Shown here piece by piece: positions 1 through 6,515 of a DNA stretch of 10,539 nucleotides; positions within the stretch are counted from its first letter, which is position 1, and each line of letters starts with the position of its first letter. This DNA comes from an archaeon. Lineage in GTDB: Archaea; Thermoproteota; Nitrososphaeria; Nitrososphaerales; CADDZS01. Both the position numbers and the translations under genes were made by a program. The stretch is taken from the NCBI GenBank assembly GCA_021792315.1, contig JAJYUX010000056.1, positions 1 through 10,539 on the forward strand, written 5' to 3'. Below the pieces are notes generated by a model, which saw only the letters and a list, made by a program, of their open reading frames with translations, did no database searches and was not told the origin of the DNA.

Positions 1-93
1 AGGAATTAATGGTGTCTTGTACTCGAGGGCTGAATGGATTCTTTTCTGGTTGTAATCTCTAAACGCGTCGGCTTCTCAGAAATAAGAACTAAT

Positions 94-372
94 TCATTTC
101 CCTATTTTGCCTCTCTCCGCTTTCTTTAGTTCAGATTTCTTCTCTCCCTCTCTTTCTTCTATCTGCTCTGATTCATGTTCTTCCGATTCTTCCTCGGTTT
201 CTGACTCAGGCTCTTGCTCTTCAGCTTCCTCAACCGACTCGACATCTTCGGTGGTATCCAGTTCGCGCTCTTGTTCTATTGCTTCGGATTGTTCTTGACC
301 CTCCTCCATACTGTATACTGCACCCAATTTAGATCGTACTATCAAGTACATTGAATGTCCATGTAAAGACAT
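94..372 (-). CDS. Glu-rich acidic small protein, function unknown
   Basis: This is a 92-residue protein of unknown function. The first 21 residues are ordinary and mildly hydrophobic. From Met22 onward it is extremely acidic (29 Glu in the last 71 residues, mixed with Ser and Gln), and it ends in a short Lys-rich tail. Such a segment should be disordered or a charged helix. I see no signal peptide or membrane segment. The start at 372 is favoured because a TATA-like element centred near 399 lies about 26 bases upstream, as expected for a leaderless archaeal transcript; Met8 and Met22 are alternatives. It is divergent from the gene at 505. The opposite strand carries a Ser-rich open frame that is explained as the complement of Glu codons. 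Low-complexity composition makes homology inference unreliable, so its reality rests mainly on the promoter and the uninterrupted frame. Confidence 0.55.
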   Translation of the reverse strand: MSLHGHSMYLIVRSKLGAVYSMEEGQEQSEAIEQERELDTTEDVESVEEAEEQEPESETEEESEEHESEQIEEREGEKKSELKKAERGKIGK

Positions 373-391
373 CTACCTAGCAGTCAATTCG

Positions 392-402
392 AAGTCATAT
401 AC
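392..402 (-). promoter_or_regulatory. TATA-like element for the acidic protein
   Basis: On the minus strand the bases read TTGTATATGA, centred near 399. This is about 26 bases before the ATG at 372, so the transcript would begin at or next to the start codon. Confidence 0.45.
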
Positions 403-476
403 AACTAAATGATCAGATTGCTGGCTTTCCCGGTAGTCGTCGATGGTCATAACGGGTCGTGGTATCTCAGAACTGA

Positions 477-482
477 TTTATA
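477..482 (+). promoter_or_regulatory. TATA box of the gene at 505
   Basis: TTTATA is centred about 26 bases upstream of the ATG at 505. It places transcription initiation at the start codon (leaderless mRNA) and argues against the in-frame GTG at 487, which would lie upstream of the transcript. Confidence 0.55.
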
Positions 483-504
483 GGACGTGCGCAGTGTAAT
501 AATT

Positions 505-720
505 ATGGCTACATGTCAGTCCAGCGAAGGTTGTACTACCAGAGCCACTCATTGGGTTTTGATAGAGTACAGCTGGCCTACACTCCCCAAAGAAATGCGA
601 ACATATCTGTTATGCGCTGATCACATGAAACATGCTCAGAAATCTGTTTCGAACCAGATAACAAAGTATCCTGAGACTGGAATCAGAATAGTTGAGCATG
701 GGACATTGCAGACAAACTAG
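505..720 (+). CDS. Small zinc-finger-like protein, function unknown
   Basis: This 71-residue protein has Cys4 and Cys10 near the N-terminus and a Cys37-Ala-Asp-His40 motif later. The CxnC...CxxH arrangement resembles small treble-clef-like zinc sites seen in many short archaeal proteins; zinc binding is inferred, not shown. The region between (about residues 15-36) has an alternating hydrophobic pattern suggesting a beta hairpin, and the C-terminal half is polar. A start 18 bases upstream (GTG at 487) is possible, but the TATA box at 477-482 fits the ATG at 505. It is followed 35 bases later by another small plus-strand ORF. I do not recognise a named family. Confidence 0.68.
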   Translation: MATCQSSEGCTTRATHWVLIEYSWPTLPKEMRTYLLCADHMKHAQKSVSNQITKYPETGIRIVEHGTLQTN

Positions 721-755
721 ATAGGGTTCATTATTAGGTCCGGATGGGATAAGCA

Positions 756-986
756 GTGAGGAAGTTTCAAGTCAAAGTAAACATGGAAAAGCAGTCTAAG
801 CATGCAACAAAGGGTTCGACTGGCATAGATCTACGGAGAGAATTCGAGATACTTGCTTACGATGTAGATGACGCCAAGGTCAGAGTGAAACAGATGCTTT
901 CGAATGAAGGTTACAATGCGAAGTTGTTGCATCATGCAACCTGGACGGTTTCTAGACTAGATCATCCGCGAAAGCATTCAGATTAG
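756..986 (+). CDS. Hypothetical protein, 76 residues
   Basis: I do not recognise this protein. It begins with GTG at 756; the only in-frame ATG nearby is at 783 and would remove nine residues. The product is basic at both ends. A central stretch (about residues 30-60) reads like a beta strand (FEILAYDV), then an amphipathic helix (DDAKVRVKQMLSNEGY), then a second strand, a pattern compatible with a small alpha/beta fold. There are no cysteines and no membrane segment. A weak TATA-like TTCATTATTAGG lies about 24 bases before the GTG. The gene sits 35 bases after the zinc-finger-like gene and converges with the minus-strand gene ending at 1055. The hydrophobic pattern supports a real gene. Confidence 0.55.
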   Translation: MRKFQVKVNMEKQSKHATKGSTGIDLRREFEILAYDVDDAKVRVKQMLSNEGYNAKLLHHATWTVSRLDHPRKHSD

Positions 987-1054
987 ATTGACTCCACCCA
1001 GATAACAAGAATTGAATGTAGCTAATGGTAGGCTAGCTGCTGGAATGAGACGCT

Positions 1055-1375
1055 CTATTGTTTTTGTAACCCTATGTTGAAAACGAGTTCGTAATTACCA
1101 TCATCTTTCTTTTCCTTTTTCCAATTCAGCTCGTTTATTTTGTACAATCCGGTCATCGATTTGCCATCGTCTGTCAAAACTTCTATCTCTTGTATTTGAC
1201 CTTCCCTGAGCAAGTATAGTTCTGCGTCGGTCAACTTGACATCTTCCTCAGACTGAACACGGCCGCGAATTTCAATTGAGCCACCCATGTACCCTTGTAT
1301 GGTATATTCGGCCCCACTACTTTTTGTCAGTACTACATTTCCTATTTTAATGAACATAGAGATAGTCCTTCGCAT
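1055..1375 (-). CDS. Beta-rich hypothetical protein with a damaged paralogue nearby
   Basis: This is a roughly 106-residue protein of unknown function. The sequence alternates hydrophobic and polar residues and is rich in Gly, so it is probably mostly beta strand. Its C-terminal half contains the signature LREG-x-IQ-x-IE, then YK-x-NE-x-NWKKE, then YEL-x-F-x-x-GLQK. The same signature occurs, translated by hand, in the broken copy at 3557-3755 (about 33 identical of 57 aligned residues), which shows the coding frame is under selection. The ATG at 1375 is chosen because a TATA-like TTTATT centred near 1401 lies 26 bases upstream. The ATG at 1357 (MFIKIG) is a sensible alternative, while the longer frame from 1399 would start inside the promoter. 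The closing pattern faintly recalls small beta proteins of phage-tail-like baseplates, but this is only an impression. Confidence 0.68.
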   Translation of the reverse strand: MRRTISMFIKIGNVVLTKSSGAEYTIQGYMGGSIEIRGRVQSEEDVKLTDAELYLLREGQIQEIEVLTDDGKSMTGLYKINELNWKKEKKDDGNYELVFNIGLQKQ

Positions 1376-1397
1376 TGTGAATAAGACATCGCAGAGC

Positions 1398-1404
1398 AAT
1401 AAAT
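1398..1404 (-). promoter_or_regulatory. TATA-like element for the gene ending at 1055
   Basis: The minus strand reads ATTTATT here, 26 bases before the ATG at 1375. It supports a leaderless mRNA and decides against the in-frame upstream start at 1399. Confidence 0.45.
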
Positions 1405-1710
1405 GATATGTTGAGGTGGCAGAAGCGAGCAGGACATTATGATCTAGTACGCTAACGTGAGCCTCATTAGTCCATCTGATCTAACCCGATGATTTGTGGG
1501 CGTAATTAGGCTGTCTAACTAGATTCTCTGTCTATTTCCATCTCTTTGGGCCATTGGATTGGTTGTATTGGATGCCTGATTGCGAACGAACACAAGCAGA
1601 AACCCAGTTGAGGAGAATTTGGAGATTTAGGTTGGGAAATGGAGACCTACAATATAATCTCGACGTCTTAAAAGCGAGGTGAGGTAGTGCGACAAGGAAT
1701 GGTCTCTATG

Positions 1711-1750
1711 TCGGCCATTCTGCTCCATTAGGAACAACGCAGTTGGCCGA
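1711..1750. repeat. Inverted repeat / hairpin upstream of sufB
   Basis: TCGGCCA (1711-1717) pairs perfectly with TGGCCGA (1744-1750). Inside it CTGC (1720-1723) pairs with GCAG (1739-1742), and TCC (1724-1726) can pair with GGA (1731-1733). The structure is followed by A6 on the plus strand, that is, preceded by T6 on the minus strand. It lies about 100 bases before the sufB start. It could be an RNA structure, a binding site or a remnant of an element. Confidence 0.5.
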
Positions 1751-1833
1751 AAAAACCTTTGGCGCAGGACGTTTTCAAGTGTCTTTCTTTCGAACGATCC
1801 TTACCCGATCTCAACATATTACTCGAGAACAAG

Positions 1834-1841
1834 GTGTATAA
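1834..1841 (+). promoter_or_regulatory. Candidate TATA element of sufB
   Basis: GTGTATAA is centred near 1838. With the usual 26-base spacing transcription would begin near 1864, after the ATG at 1848 and before the in-frame ATG at 1875. A second candidate, ACATATT near 1815-1820, would suit the 1848 start. The choice between the two starts is therefore open. Confidence 0.35.
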
Positions 1842-1847
1842 GCATCT

Positions 1848-3272
1848 ATGACATATGTCATAATTGATTTGAATATGCTACAACAGATCATTAACGAAGA
1901 TTATACCAAATACGATTTCAAGGACCCAGAAGACCTCGTATTCAAGTCGCACAGAGGGCTGACCAGATCCACTGTGATTGAAATCTCTAAAATGAAGAAT
2001 GAGCCAGAATGGATGCTGAATTTCAGACTCAAATCTTATGATTACTTTGTGGACAGGCCAATGCCAAACTGGGGTGGCGATCTTTCAAAGATAGATTTTG
2101 ACAACATTTACTATTACGCAAAACCCGCCGACAAGATGGAAACTAATTGGAAAGACGTTCCCGAGAATATCAGACGGACATTCGAAAAACTGGGCATACC
2201 TGAAGCCGAAAGAAAATTCCTTGGGGGCGTTGGTGCTCAATACGAATCCGAGGTAGTCTACCATTCGCTGCGCGAGGACTTGGAAAAGAAGGGCGTTATC
2301 TTCCTGGACACAGACTCTGCCGTAAAACAATATCCAGATATTGTAAAGCGCTATCTCGGTACAATCATTCCACCAAATGACAACAAGTTTGCAGCACTTA
2401 ACAGTGCGGTCTGGAGCGGCGGTAGCTTCGTCTACATTCCGTCTGGAGTCAAGGTAGACGTTCCACTCCAAGCTTACTTTAGGATCAACTCAAAGAACGT
2501 CGGACAGTTTGAGAGGACGCTCATCATCTTGGAACCAGGCTCTGAAGTTCACTATATCGAAGGTTGTACGGCTCCAGTCTACTCTTCAGAGTCGCTTCAC
2601 TCTGCGGTAGTGGAAATCATCGCGAAGAAGGGCGCAAAGGTACGATACACGACAATTCAGAACTGGTCGAAAGACGTCTACAACTTGGTCACAAAAAGGG
2701 CATACGCGTATGAGGACGCAACTGTTGAATGGGTCGACGGAAACCTCGGTAGCAGATTAACTATGAAGTATCCATCGATTTACCTCATGGGCCCAAGGGC
2801 AAAGGGAGAAGTTCTCTCCATTGCATTTGCAGGCAAGGATCAGCACCAGGACGCCGGGGCGAAGATTATTCACATGGCACCGTACACTAGCTCAAGAATC
2901 ACAAGCAAGTCTGTCAGCAAAGACGGAGGCCGCACTACGTACCGAGGCCTCCTTCATGTCGAAAAGAGTGCAAACGGCGTTAAATCAAGTGTAAGATGCG
3001 ATGCTCTTCTGCTTGATCAAGCGTCACGGACTGACACCTATCCATACAACGAAATTGACAATGAGACGGCGAACGTAACACACGAAGCCACGGTTGGAAA
3101 GATAAGTGACGAAGCCCTATTCTATCTTATGAGTCGCGGAATTAGCGAATCGGACGCATTTAGCATGATAGTCATGGGTTTCATAGAACCGTTCACAAAG
3201 GAACTCCCGATGGAGTACGCAGTAGAATTAAACAGAATGATACAGCTAGAAATGGCGGGCTCGGTTGGCTAG
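1848..3272 (+). CDS. sufB: Fe-S cluster assembly scaffold SufB
   Basis: SufB is the scaffold subunit of the cytosolic SUF machinery. With SufC (ATPase) and SufD it accepts sulfur and assembles nascent Fe-S clusters for transfer to apoproteins. The 474-residue product matches the family in length. Family hallmarks are the [13 protein letters not shown] and EGCTAP blocks (Cys240) in the beta-helix core, the block from RCDALL (Cys384) to THEAT (Glu413), and the helical C-terminus. Cys384 and Glu413 are 29 residues apart, the same spacing as E. coli SufB Cys405 and Glu434, which are implicated in sulfur transfer and cluster assembly. An in-frame ATG at 1875 (Met10) gives a 465-residue protein and may be the true start given the TATA position. 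No sufC or sufD lies in the window. Transcription probably ends at the T6 after the gene. Confidence 0.96.
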   Translation: MTYVIIDLNMLQQIINEDYTKYDFKDPEDLVFKSHRGLTRSTVIEISKMKNEPEWMLNFRLKSYDYFVDRPMPNWGGDLSKIDFDNIYYYAKPADKMETNWKDVPENIRRTFEKLGIPEAERKFLGGVGAQYESEVVYHSLREDLEKKGVIFLDTDSAVKQYPDIVKRYLGTIIPPNDNKFAALNSAVWSGGSFVYIPSGVKVDVPLQAYFRINSKNVGQFERTLIILEPGSEVHYIEGCTAPVYSSESLHSAVVEIIAKKGAKVRYTTIQNWSKDVYNLVTKRAYAYEDATVEWVDGNLGSRLTMKYPSIYLMGPRAKGEVLSIAFAGKDQHQDAGAKIIHMAPYTSSRITSKSVSKDGGRTTYRGLLHVEKSANGVKSSVRCDALLLDQASRTDTYPYNEIDNETANVTHEATVGKISDEALFYLMSRGISESDAFSMIVMGFIEPFTKELPMEYAVELNRMIQLEMAGSVG

Positions 3273-3301
3273 GCATACGAGAGACAATCAGCTTGCGCAC
3301 T

Positions 3302-3556
3302 TTATATGATATAATTTTTTGAGTACTTCAATCTCCACGCTTTTAACTTGACGGCGATACGGTCAGGAGATACGAATGTTGCCTCGGACCGAGCAAAATT
3401 CAATTGCTCATTATCAAGATCAATTCCGACAACGTTTCCTGGGTCCACAATTCTGGAAAGATCTAGTGTAATCGAGCCAACGCCCATCCTTTCGCCAGGA
3501 ATGCCGGAAGACTCATGTCTCTCAAGCGAGACATTCGCAGTGAAAACCACTGGCAT
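3302..3556 (-). CDS. Short ORF resembling a class I methyltransferase fragment
   Basis: This is an 84-residue ORF whose ATG directly abuts the TAG of the broken gene at 3557-3755, with no base between. Residues about 25-60 read GVGSITLDLS, then DPGNVVGIDLDNEQLNFAR. They closely follow motif I and the following acidic loop of UbiE-type SAM-dependent methyltransferases (GxGSITLDLA...PGxVVGIDxxxxQLxxAR). The strand expected just before motif I and every later motif are missing, and the first glycine of the usual GxGxG is Arg here. A full enzyme would be about 200 residues or more, so this is probably a decayed fragment. The alternative is a small intact beta-rich protein translationally coupled to the upstream gene, the methyltransferase likeness being chance. 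No function should be assigned. Confidence 0.45.
   Translation of the reverse strand: MPVVFTANVSLERHESSGIPGERMGVGSITLDLSRIVDPGNVVGIDLDNEQLNFARSEATFVSPDRIAVKLKAWRLKYSKNYII
3311..3320 (+). terminator. T-rich terminator downstream of sufB
   Basis: An ATAA followed by six T lies about 40 bases after the sufB stop. Archaeal RNA polymerase commonly terminates at such U-tracts. It overlaps the 3' end of the convergent minus-strand ORF. Confidence 0.4.
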
Positions 3557-3755
3557 CTAGGTAAAAACGGAAATCTTCTGCAGTCCCACTTTGAATAGGA
3601 GTTCGTAATCCCCGCTCTCCTTTTTCCAGTTGAACTCATTTACTTTGTACGACCCATTTAGAAGCCTACCTTCAACTGTTTTGATTTCAATCTTCTGAAT
3701 GCTTCCCTCTCTCAACCAGTACAAGCCATCCTCAGCTAACTTGCAATTTTTTCAT
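3557..3755 (-). pseudogene. Truncated, frameshifted paralogue of the 1055-1375 gene
   Basis: Reading the minus strand in the frame that ends with TAG at 3557-3559 gives about 63 codons matching the C-terminal half of the 1055-1375 product: LREG-x-IQ-x-IE, YK-x-NE-x-NWKKE, YEL-x-F-x-x-GLQK. By hand, about 33 of 57 aligned residues are identical. The N-terminal half is missing: the frame meets TGA at 3754-3756, just downstream of the cdc48 stop. The ATG at 3755 is one base out of frame. Removing one A from the A6 run (T6 at 3747-3752 on plus) would open a 65-residue ORF. It is either a decayed duplicate, a small gene with a real or technical frameshift, or a gene truncated when it came to lie beside cdc48. 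Confidence 0.7.
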
Positions 3756-3768
3756 AGTCTTTGACGCG

Positions 3769-5940
3769 TTACCTGTAGTATGAAACGGCAACAGGTCTCT
3801 CAAGAGGTCTCCCATCTCTTGACCTTTTGACTTTGCGAATAGCTGACTCGAAATGTCGCATCGTTGCAACCACTTCGGCCGAATGCGCTTTCACGTCCTC
3901 CAGCTTTGAATAGATGCTAATGTACTCTTGAAGAACCAATGATATGGCAGTGCTTACAATCGAAGCGATGTCTGCTCCACTCAGCCCATCAGTGAGCTCA
4001 GCGAGCTTTTCTAAATCCACATCTTTGCCCAGCACTTTACTCTTCAACTGAATCGAGAGTATCTGTTTTCTTGCATTCTTGTCGGGCTGTGGAATGTATA
4101 GGAGCTTATCAAAGCGTCCCGCTCTGAGCAAAGCTGGGTCCACCATATCCAATCTGTTCGTCGCTGCCAGAACTACGACGCCACTTAGTGATTGTATTCC
4201 ATCCAATTCAGTAAGCAGCTGACTTACAACTCGCTCTCCGACAGTGCTGTTTCCCCCAAAGCCTCTTACCGGGGCGAGAGCATCTATTTCATCAAAGAAG
4301 ATTATGCACGGTGACGCCTGCCTAGCTCGTCTAAAGACTTCTCTGATACCTCTTTCCGACTCACCCACCCATTTGGAAAGGAGCTCAGGCCCCTTGACGC
4401 TGATGAAATTCGATTCAGTTTCTGTAGCGATTGATTTTGCAAGTAGTGTCTTTCCAGTACCGGTGGGGCCGTAAAGCATTATCCCCTTCGGCATTACATA
4501 TCCTACGACAGTGTAAAGGTCAGGATATCTCAGGGGCCACTCCACGGCTTCTTGAAGTTCTCTCTTCGTCGCATTGAGTCCACCGATGTTAGACCAATGA
4601 ACATCAGGAGTCTCTACGTAAACCTCCCGCATGGCGGAGGGAATTATATCCTTCAAAGCCCTTTGAAAATCTCCTGAAGTAACCTGAAGCTTGTTTAGGA
4701 ACTCAGGAGTCAGCTTGTCATCACTTAACTTCATTTCCGGCAAAACGCGCCTCAAGGTTTTCATGGCTGATTCTTTACAAAGACCCTCTAGATCAGCTCC
4801 GACAAAGCCATGAGTAACTGCTGCCAGTTTTTCTAGGTCAACCTCCTCGGTTAAAGGCATGTGCCTCGTGTGAATCTGAAGTATCTCAAACCTGCCAGCC
4901 TTGTTGGGAACTTTGATCTCGATTTCCCTGTCGAACCTGCCCGGTCGCCTTAGGGCTGGATCTATTGCGTTTTGGCGATTCGTCGCTGCAATGACGATCA
5001 CCTTGCCGCGCGCTTCCAAGCCGTCCATAAGAGCAAGAAGTTGTGAAACCACTCTCCTTTCTACTTCACCAGTGACTTCCTCTCTCTTGGGAGCGATACT
5101 GTCGATTTCGTCTATGAAAATTATCGTTGGAGATTTTTCTTTTGCTTCTTTGAAAATTTCTCTTACGCGAGCTTCGCTCTCACCATAGAACTTGCTCATT
5201 ATTTCTGGTCCTGAAATGCTGATAAAATGCGCACTGCTTTCGTTGGCCACCGCCTTCGCGAGCAATGTCTTTCCAGTACCCGGTGTCCCGTAGAGCAATA
5301 CTCCCTTCGGAGCCTCGACGCCTAATTTTTCGAAAATTTCTGGATGTCTTAATGGAAGCTCGATCATCTCGCGTACTTTTTGTATCTCTTCCTTCATTCC
5401 TCCTATGTCTTCGTAGGCGACTTGAGGAACTCCTCTCAAGCCTCCATCTTTTTCAGAAATCGCGAAGATAGTTCTCGGAGTAATCGTCACAACAGTGGTC
5501 AGTGGTGAAACTCCATCGATCTGGAAGGTTAGCCGACCGCCAAAATACGGAATCATGATGTTGTCGCCCTTTACAACTGGAATGCCGTCCAAGGCGTCAG
5601 CTAAGTATCTTTCGTCGATCGGTGGGATTGACTCTAAAGGTACGACCACGACCCTTTCTGCAGGAATCGCCTTGATCTTCTTGACCGTCACTGTATCACC
5701 GATTGCGACACCCGAATTGTTCCGGACAAGACCGTCAATCCGGAGCAAACCTCTTCCTTCGTCCGAAGGATAAAGCGGAAGGCATTTGGCCACCGTCTTT
5801 CGTTTGCCGATGATCTCAACGACATCTCCCGCTGTGGCCTCCAGGGAGTCCATAGCATCATAATCTAGCCGAACTACGGATCGCCCTACGTCTCGGCTGT
5901 AGGCCTCGATGACTTTGAGAGTAACGCCTTGGCTACTCAT
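3769..5940 (-). CDS. cdc48: Cdc48/VAT-type AAA+ ATPase (two ATPase rings)
   Basis: This is a hexameric unfoldase that threads proteins through its pore by ATP hydrolysis. Archaeal Cdc48 can deliver substrates to the 20S proteasome. The 723 residues give a double-psi-barrel N domain (about 1-165), D1 with Walker A GTPGTGKT (218-225), Walker B IIFIDEID (273-280), pore loop KFYGES (250-255) and Arg fingers Arg332 and Arg335, then D2 with Walker A GPTGTGKT (491-498), Walker B IIFFDEID (546-553), pore loop KWVGES (523-528) and Arg606/Arg609. The last residues are YYR, which fits an HbYX-like proteasome-docking tail. In each Walker A one of the two usual prolines (GPPGTGKT) is Thr, at different positions, while catalytic residues are kept. 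The ATG at 5940 is preceded by AAGGA about ten bases upstream. It lies in the same direction as the thermosome block. Confidence 0.97.
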   Translation of the reverse strand: MSSQGVTLKVIEAYSRDVGRSVVRLDYDAMDSLEATAGDVVEIIGKRKTVAKCLPLYPSDEGRGLLRIDGLVRNNSGVAIGDTVTVKKIKAIPAERVVVVPLESIPPIDERYLADALDGIPVVKGDNIMIPYFGGRLTFQIDGVSPLTTVVTITPRTIFAISEKDGGLRGVPQVAYEDIGGMKEEIQKVREMIELPLRHPEIFEKLGVEAPKGVLLYGTPGTGKTLLAKAVANESSAHFISISGPEIMSKFYGESEARVREIFKEAKEKSPTIIFIDEIDSIAPKREEVTGEVERRVVSQLLALMDGLEARGKVIVIAATNRQNAIDPALRRPGRFDREIEIKVPNKAGRFEILQIHTRHMPLTEEVDLEKLAAVTHGFVGADLEGLCKESAMKTLRRVLPEMKLSDDKLTPEFLNKLQVTSGDFQRALKDIIPSAMREVYVETPDVHWSNIGGLNATKRELQEAVEWPLRYPDLYTVVGYVMPKGIMLYGPTGTGKTLLAKSIATETESNFISVKGPELLSKWVGESERGIREVFRRARQASPCIIFFDEIDALAPVRGFGGNSTVGERVVSQLLTELDGIQSLSGVVVLAATNRLDMVDPALLRAGRFDKLLYIPQPDKNARKQILSIQLKSKVLGKDVDLEKLAELTDGLSGADIASIVSTAISLVLQEYISIYSKLEDVKAHSAEVVATMRHFESAIRKVKRSRDGRPLERPVAVSYYR

Positions 5941-5997
5941 GACACAGAAATCCTTTATGATTCATCCAGGTTTCGCGAAGCTTAGGACTATTGCCAT

Positions 5998-6005
5998 TTT
6001 TAAAT
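5998..6005 (-). promoter_or_regulatory. Candidate internal promoter for cdc48
   Basis: TTTAAAAA on the minus strand, centred near 6002, would start transcription near 5976, about 35 bases before the cdc48 ATG. It lies in the 81-base gap after the small gene ending at 6022, so cdc48 may have its own promoter besides any readthrough from the thermosome. Confidence 0.35.
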
Positions 6006-6021
6006 TCCCAATACAAATCTC

Positions 6022-6261
6022 TCAAATCTTCTTTCTCCTTTGATTTTCTTCGATGAGTATCTCGACTTGCCTTGACGTCTTGTTCCTGAACAAAACGGCC
6101 GCACTATCATGATCTGTAGCCTCCAGATCATCGAGGTCAGCCATTCTGTTTGCGAGCTCACCTACAAGCTGCCAATTCTTCATTTTGGAAACTCTCTCAG
6201 AATAAGCTGCAAAATACGCCTCTTCTTTTGTAGCAACCGATATCTCGGCGGAAGTATCCAA
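6022..6261 (-). CDS. Small charged helical protein between thermosome and cdc48
   Basis: I do not recognise this 79-residue protein. It is almost entirely helix-forming and rich in Glu, Lys, Arg and Ala, with a central segment MKNWQLVGELANRMADLDDLEA and a basic C-terminus. I see no cysteines, signal peptide or membrane segment. The proposed start is TTG at 6261, five bases after AGGAAG, which acts as a plausible ribosome binding site. Met27 at 6183 is an alternative start. It lies in the same frame as the upstream ORF and is separated from it only by a TAG at 6271-6273, so amber readthrough into one longer protein is formally possible. Its position between a chaperonin and an unfoldase suggests, but does not prove, a proteostasis role. 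Confidence 0.6.
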   Translation of the reverse strand: MDTSAEISVATKEEAYFAAYSERVSKMKNWQLVGELANRMADLDDLEATDHDSAAVLFRNKTSRQVEILIEENQRRKKI

Positions 6262-6264
6262 AGC

Positions 6265-6273
6265 GACTTCCTA
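6265..6273 (-). promoter_or_regulatory. Junction motif TAGGAAGTC before the second small gene
   Basis: The stop codon TAG runs into GGAAGTC, giving an AGGAAG ribosome-binding-like site five bases before the TTG at 6261. The same nine bases occur at 6507-6515. Confidence 0.45.
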
Positions 6274-6501
6274 CATTTCTCTCAGTCTTTCATCTATGTT
6301 GCAGAGAACACACTTGCCATCATTTGTGTGCTCGCTCAGGATACTCTTCTTCGCCGTGTAAGAAAGTTTAGTCCAGTACTGCCATTGATGCTCTTTAGCG
6401 TTGAAGTGACAGAATTCATCTCTATTTTTCGGAACTCCATGCTTATTCACATTTGTACAGTCAATGGCGTAATCTCCGCTAAGTGATACTATGATGGGCA
6501 T
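6271..6501 (-). CDS. Small Cys/His-rich protein after the thermosome
   Basis: This 76-residue protein contains Cys31-His32, His38 and a CVLC knuckle (Cys64, Cys67), with further Cys15 and His21. The pattern suggests a metal site, probably zinc, that would hold the N-terminal strand region (IIVSL) and the Trp/Tyr-rich middle (QWQYWTKLSY) together. No named family is recognised. The ATG lies 11 bases after the thermosome stop and is preceded by AGGAAG seven bases upstream, so it is probably translated from the same message as the thermosome. The next small gene starts nine bases after its TAG. Cotranscription with a chaperonin suggests a link to protein folding or stress, which remains inference. 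Confidence 0.68.
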   Translation of the reverse strand: MPIIVSLSGDYAIDCTNVNKHGVPKNRDEFCHFNAKEHQWQYWTKLSYTAKKSILSEHTNDGKCVLCNIDERLREM

Positions 6502-6506
6502 TCTAG

Positions 6507-6515
6507 GACTTCCTA
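6507..6515 (-). promoter_or_regulatory. Junction motif TAGGAAGTC after the thermosome
   Basis: The thermosome stop TAG continues as GGAAGTC. AGGAAG lies seven bases before the ATG at 6501 and can serve as ribosome binding site. It repeats the motif at 6265-6273 exactly. Confidence 0.45.

Larger units (their letters stand above)
1376..1847. other. Noncoding gap upstream of sufB
   Basis: I find no convincing gene in either orientation. The plus strand has a 36-codon ATG frame ending at about 1683, too short and without recognisable content. The gap holds the promoter of the minus-strand gene (1398-1404), a long hairpin at 1711-1750 and candidate sufB promoter elements near 1815-1841. I saw no tRNA-like cloverleaf. 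Confidence 0.5.

Noticed and set aside
107..298. Ser-rich plus-strand ORF
   Set aside because: It is the complement of the Glu-rich gene (GAA/GAG read as TTC/CTC and shifted to Ser codons), has no promoter at the right distance and is pure low complexity.
3302..3340. Second-frame similarity to the 1055-type signature at the end of the methyltransferase-like ORF
   Set aside because: A shifted frame reads VEIEVLKKLYHIK, vaguely like IQEIEVL...LYKI, but the match is too short to separate from chance.
5933..5965. Ten-codon upstream ORF overlapping the cdc48 start
   Set aside because: An ATG at 5965 runs to a TAG overlapping the cdc48 ATG. Such a short frame arises easily by chance and has no ribosome-binding or attenuator structure.
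6271..6273. Pyrrolysine decoding of the TAG between the small ORFs
   Set aside because: TAG also ends the thermosome and sufB genes here, no downstream insertion structure is seen, and the repeated ribosome-binding-like junction favours two separate genes.
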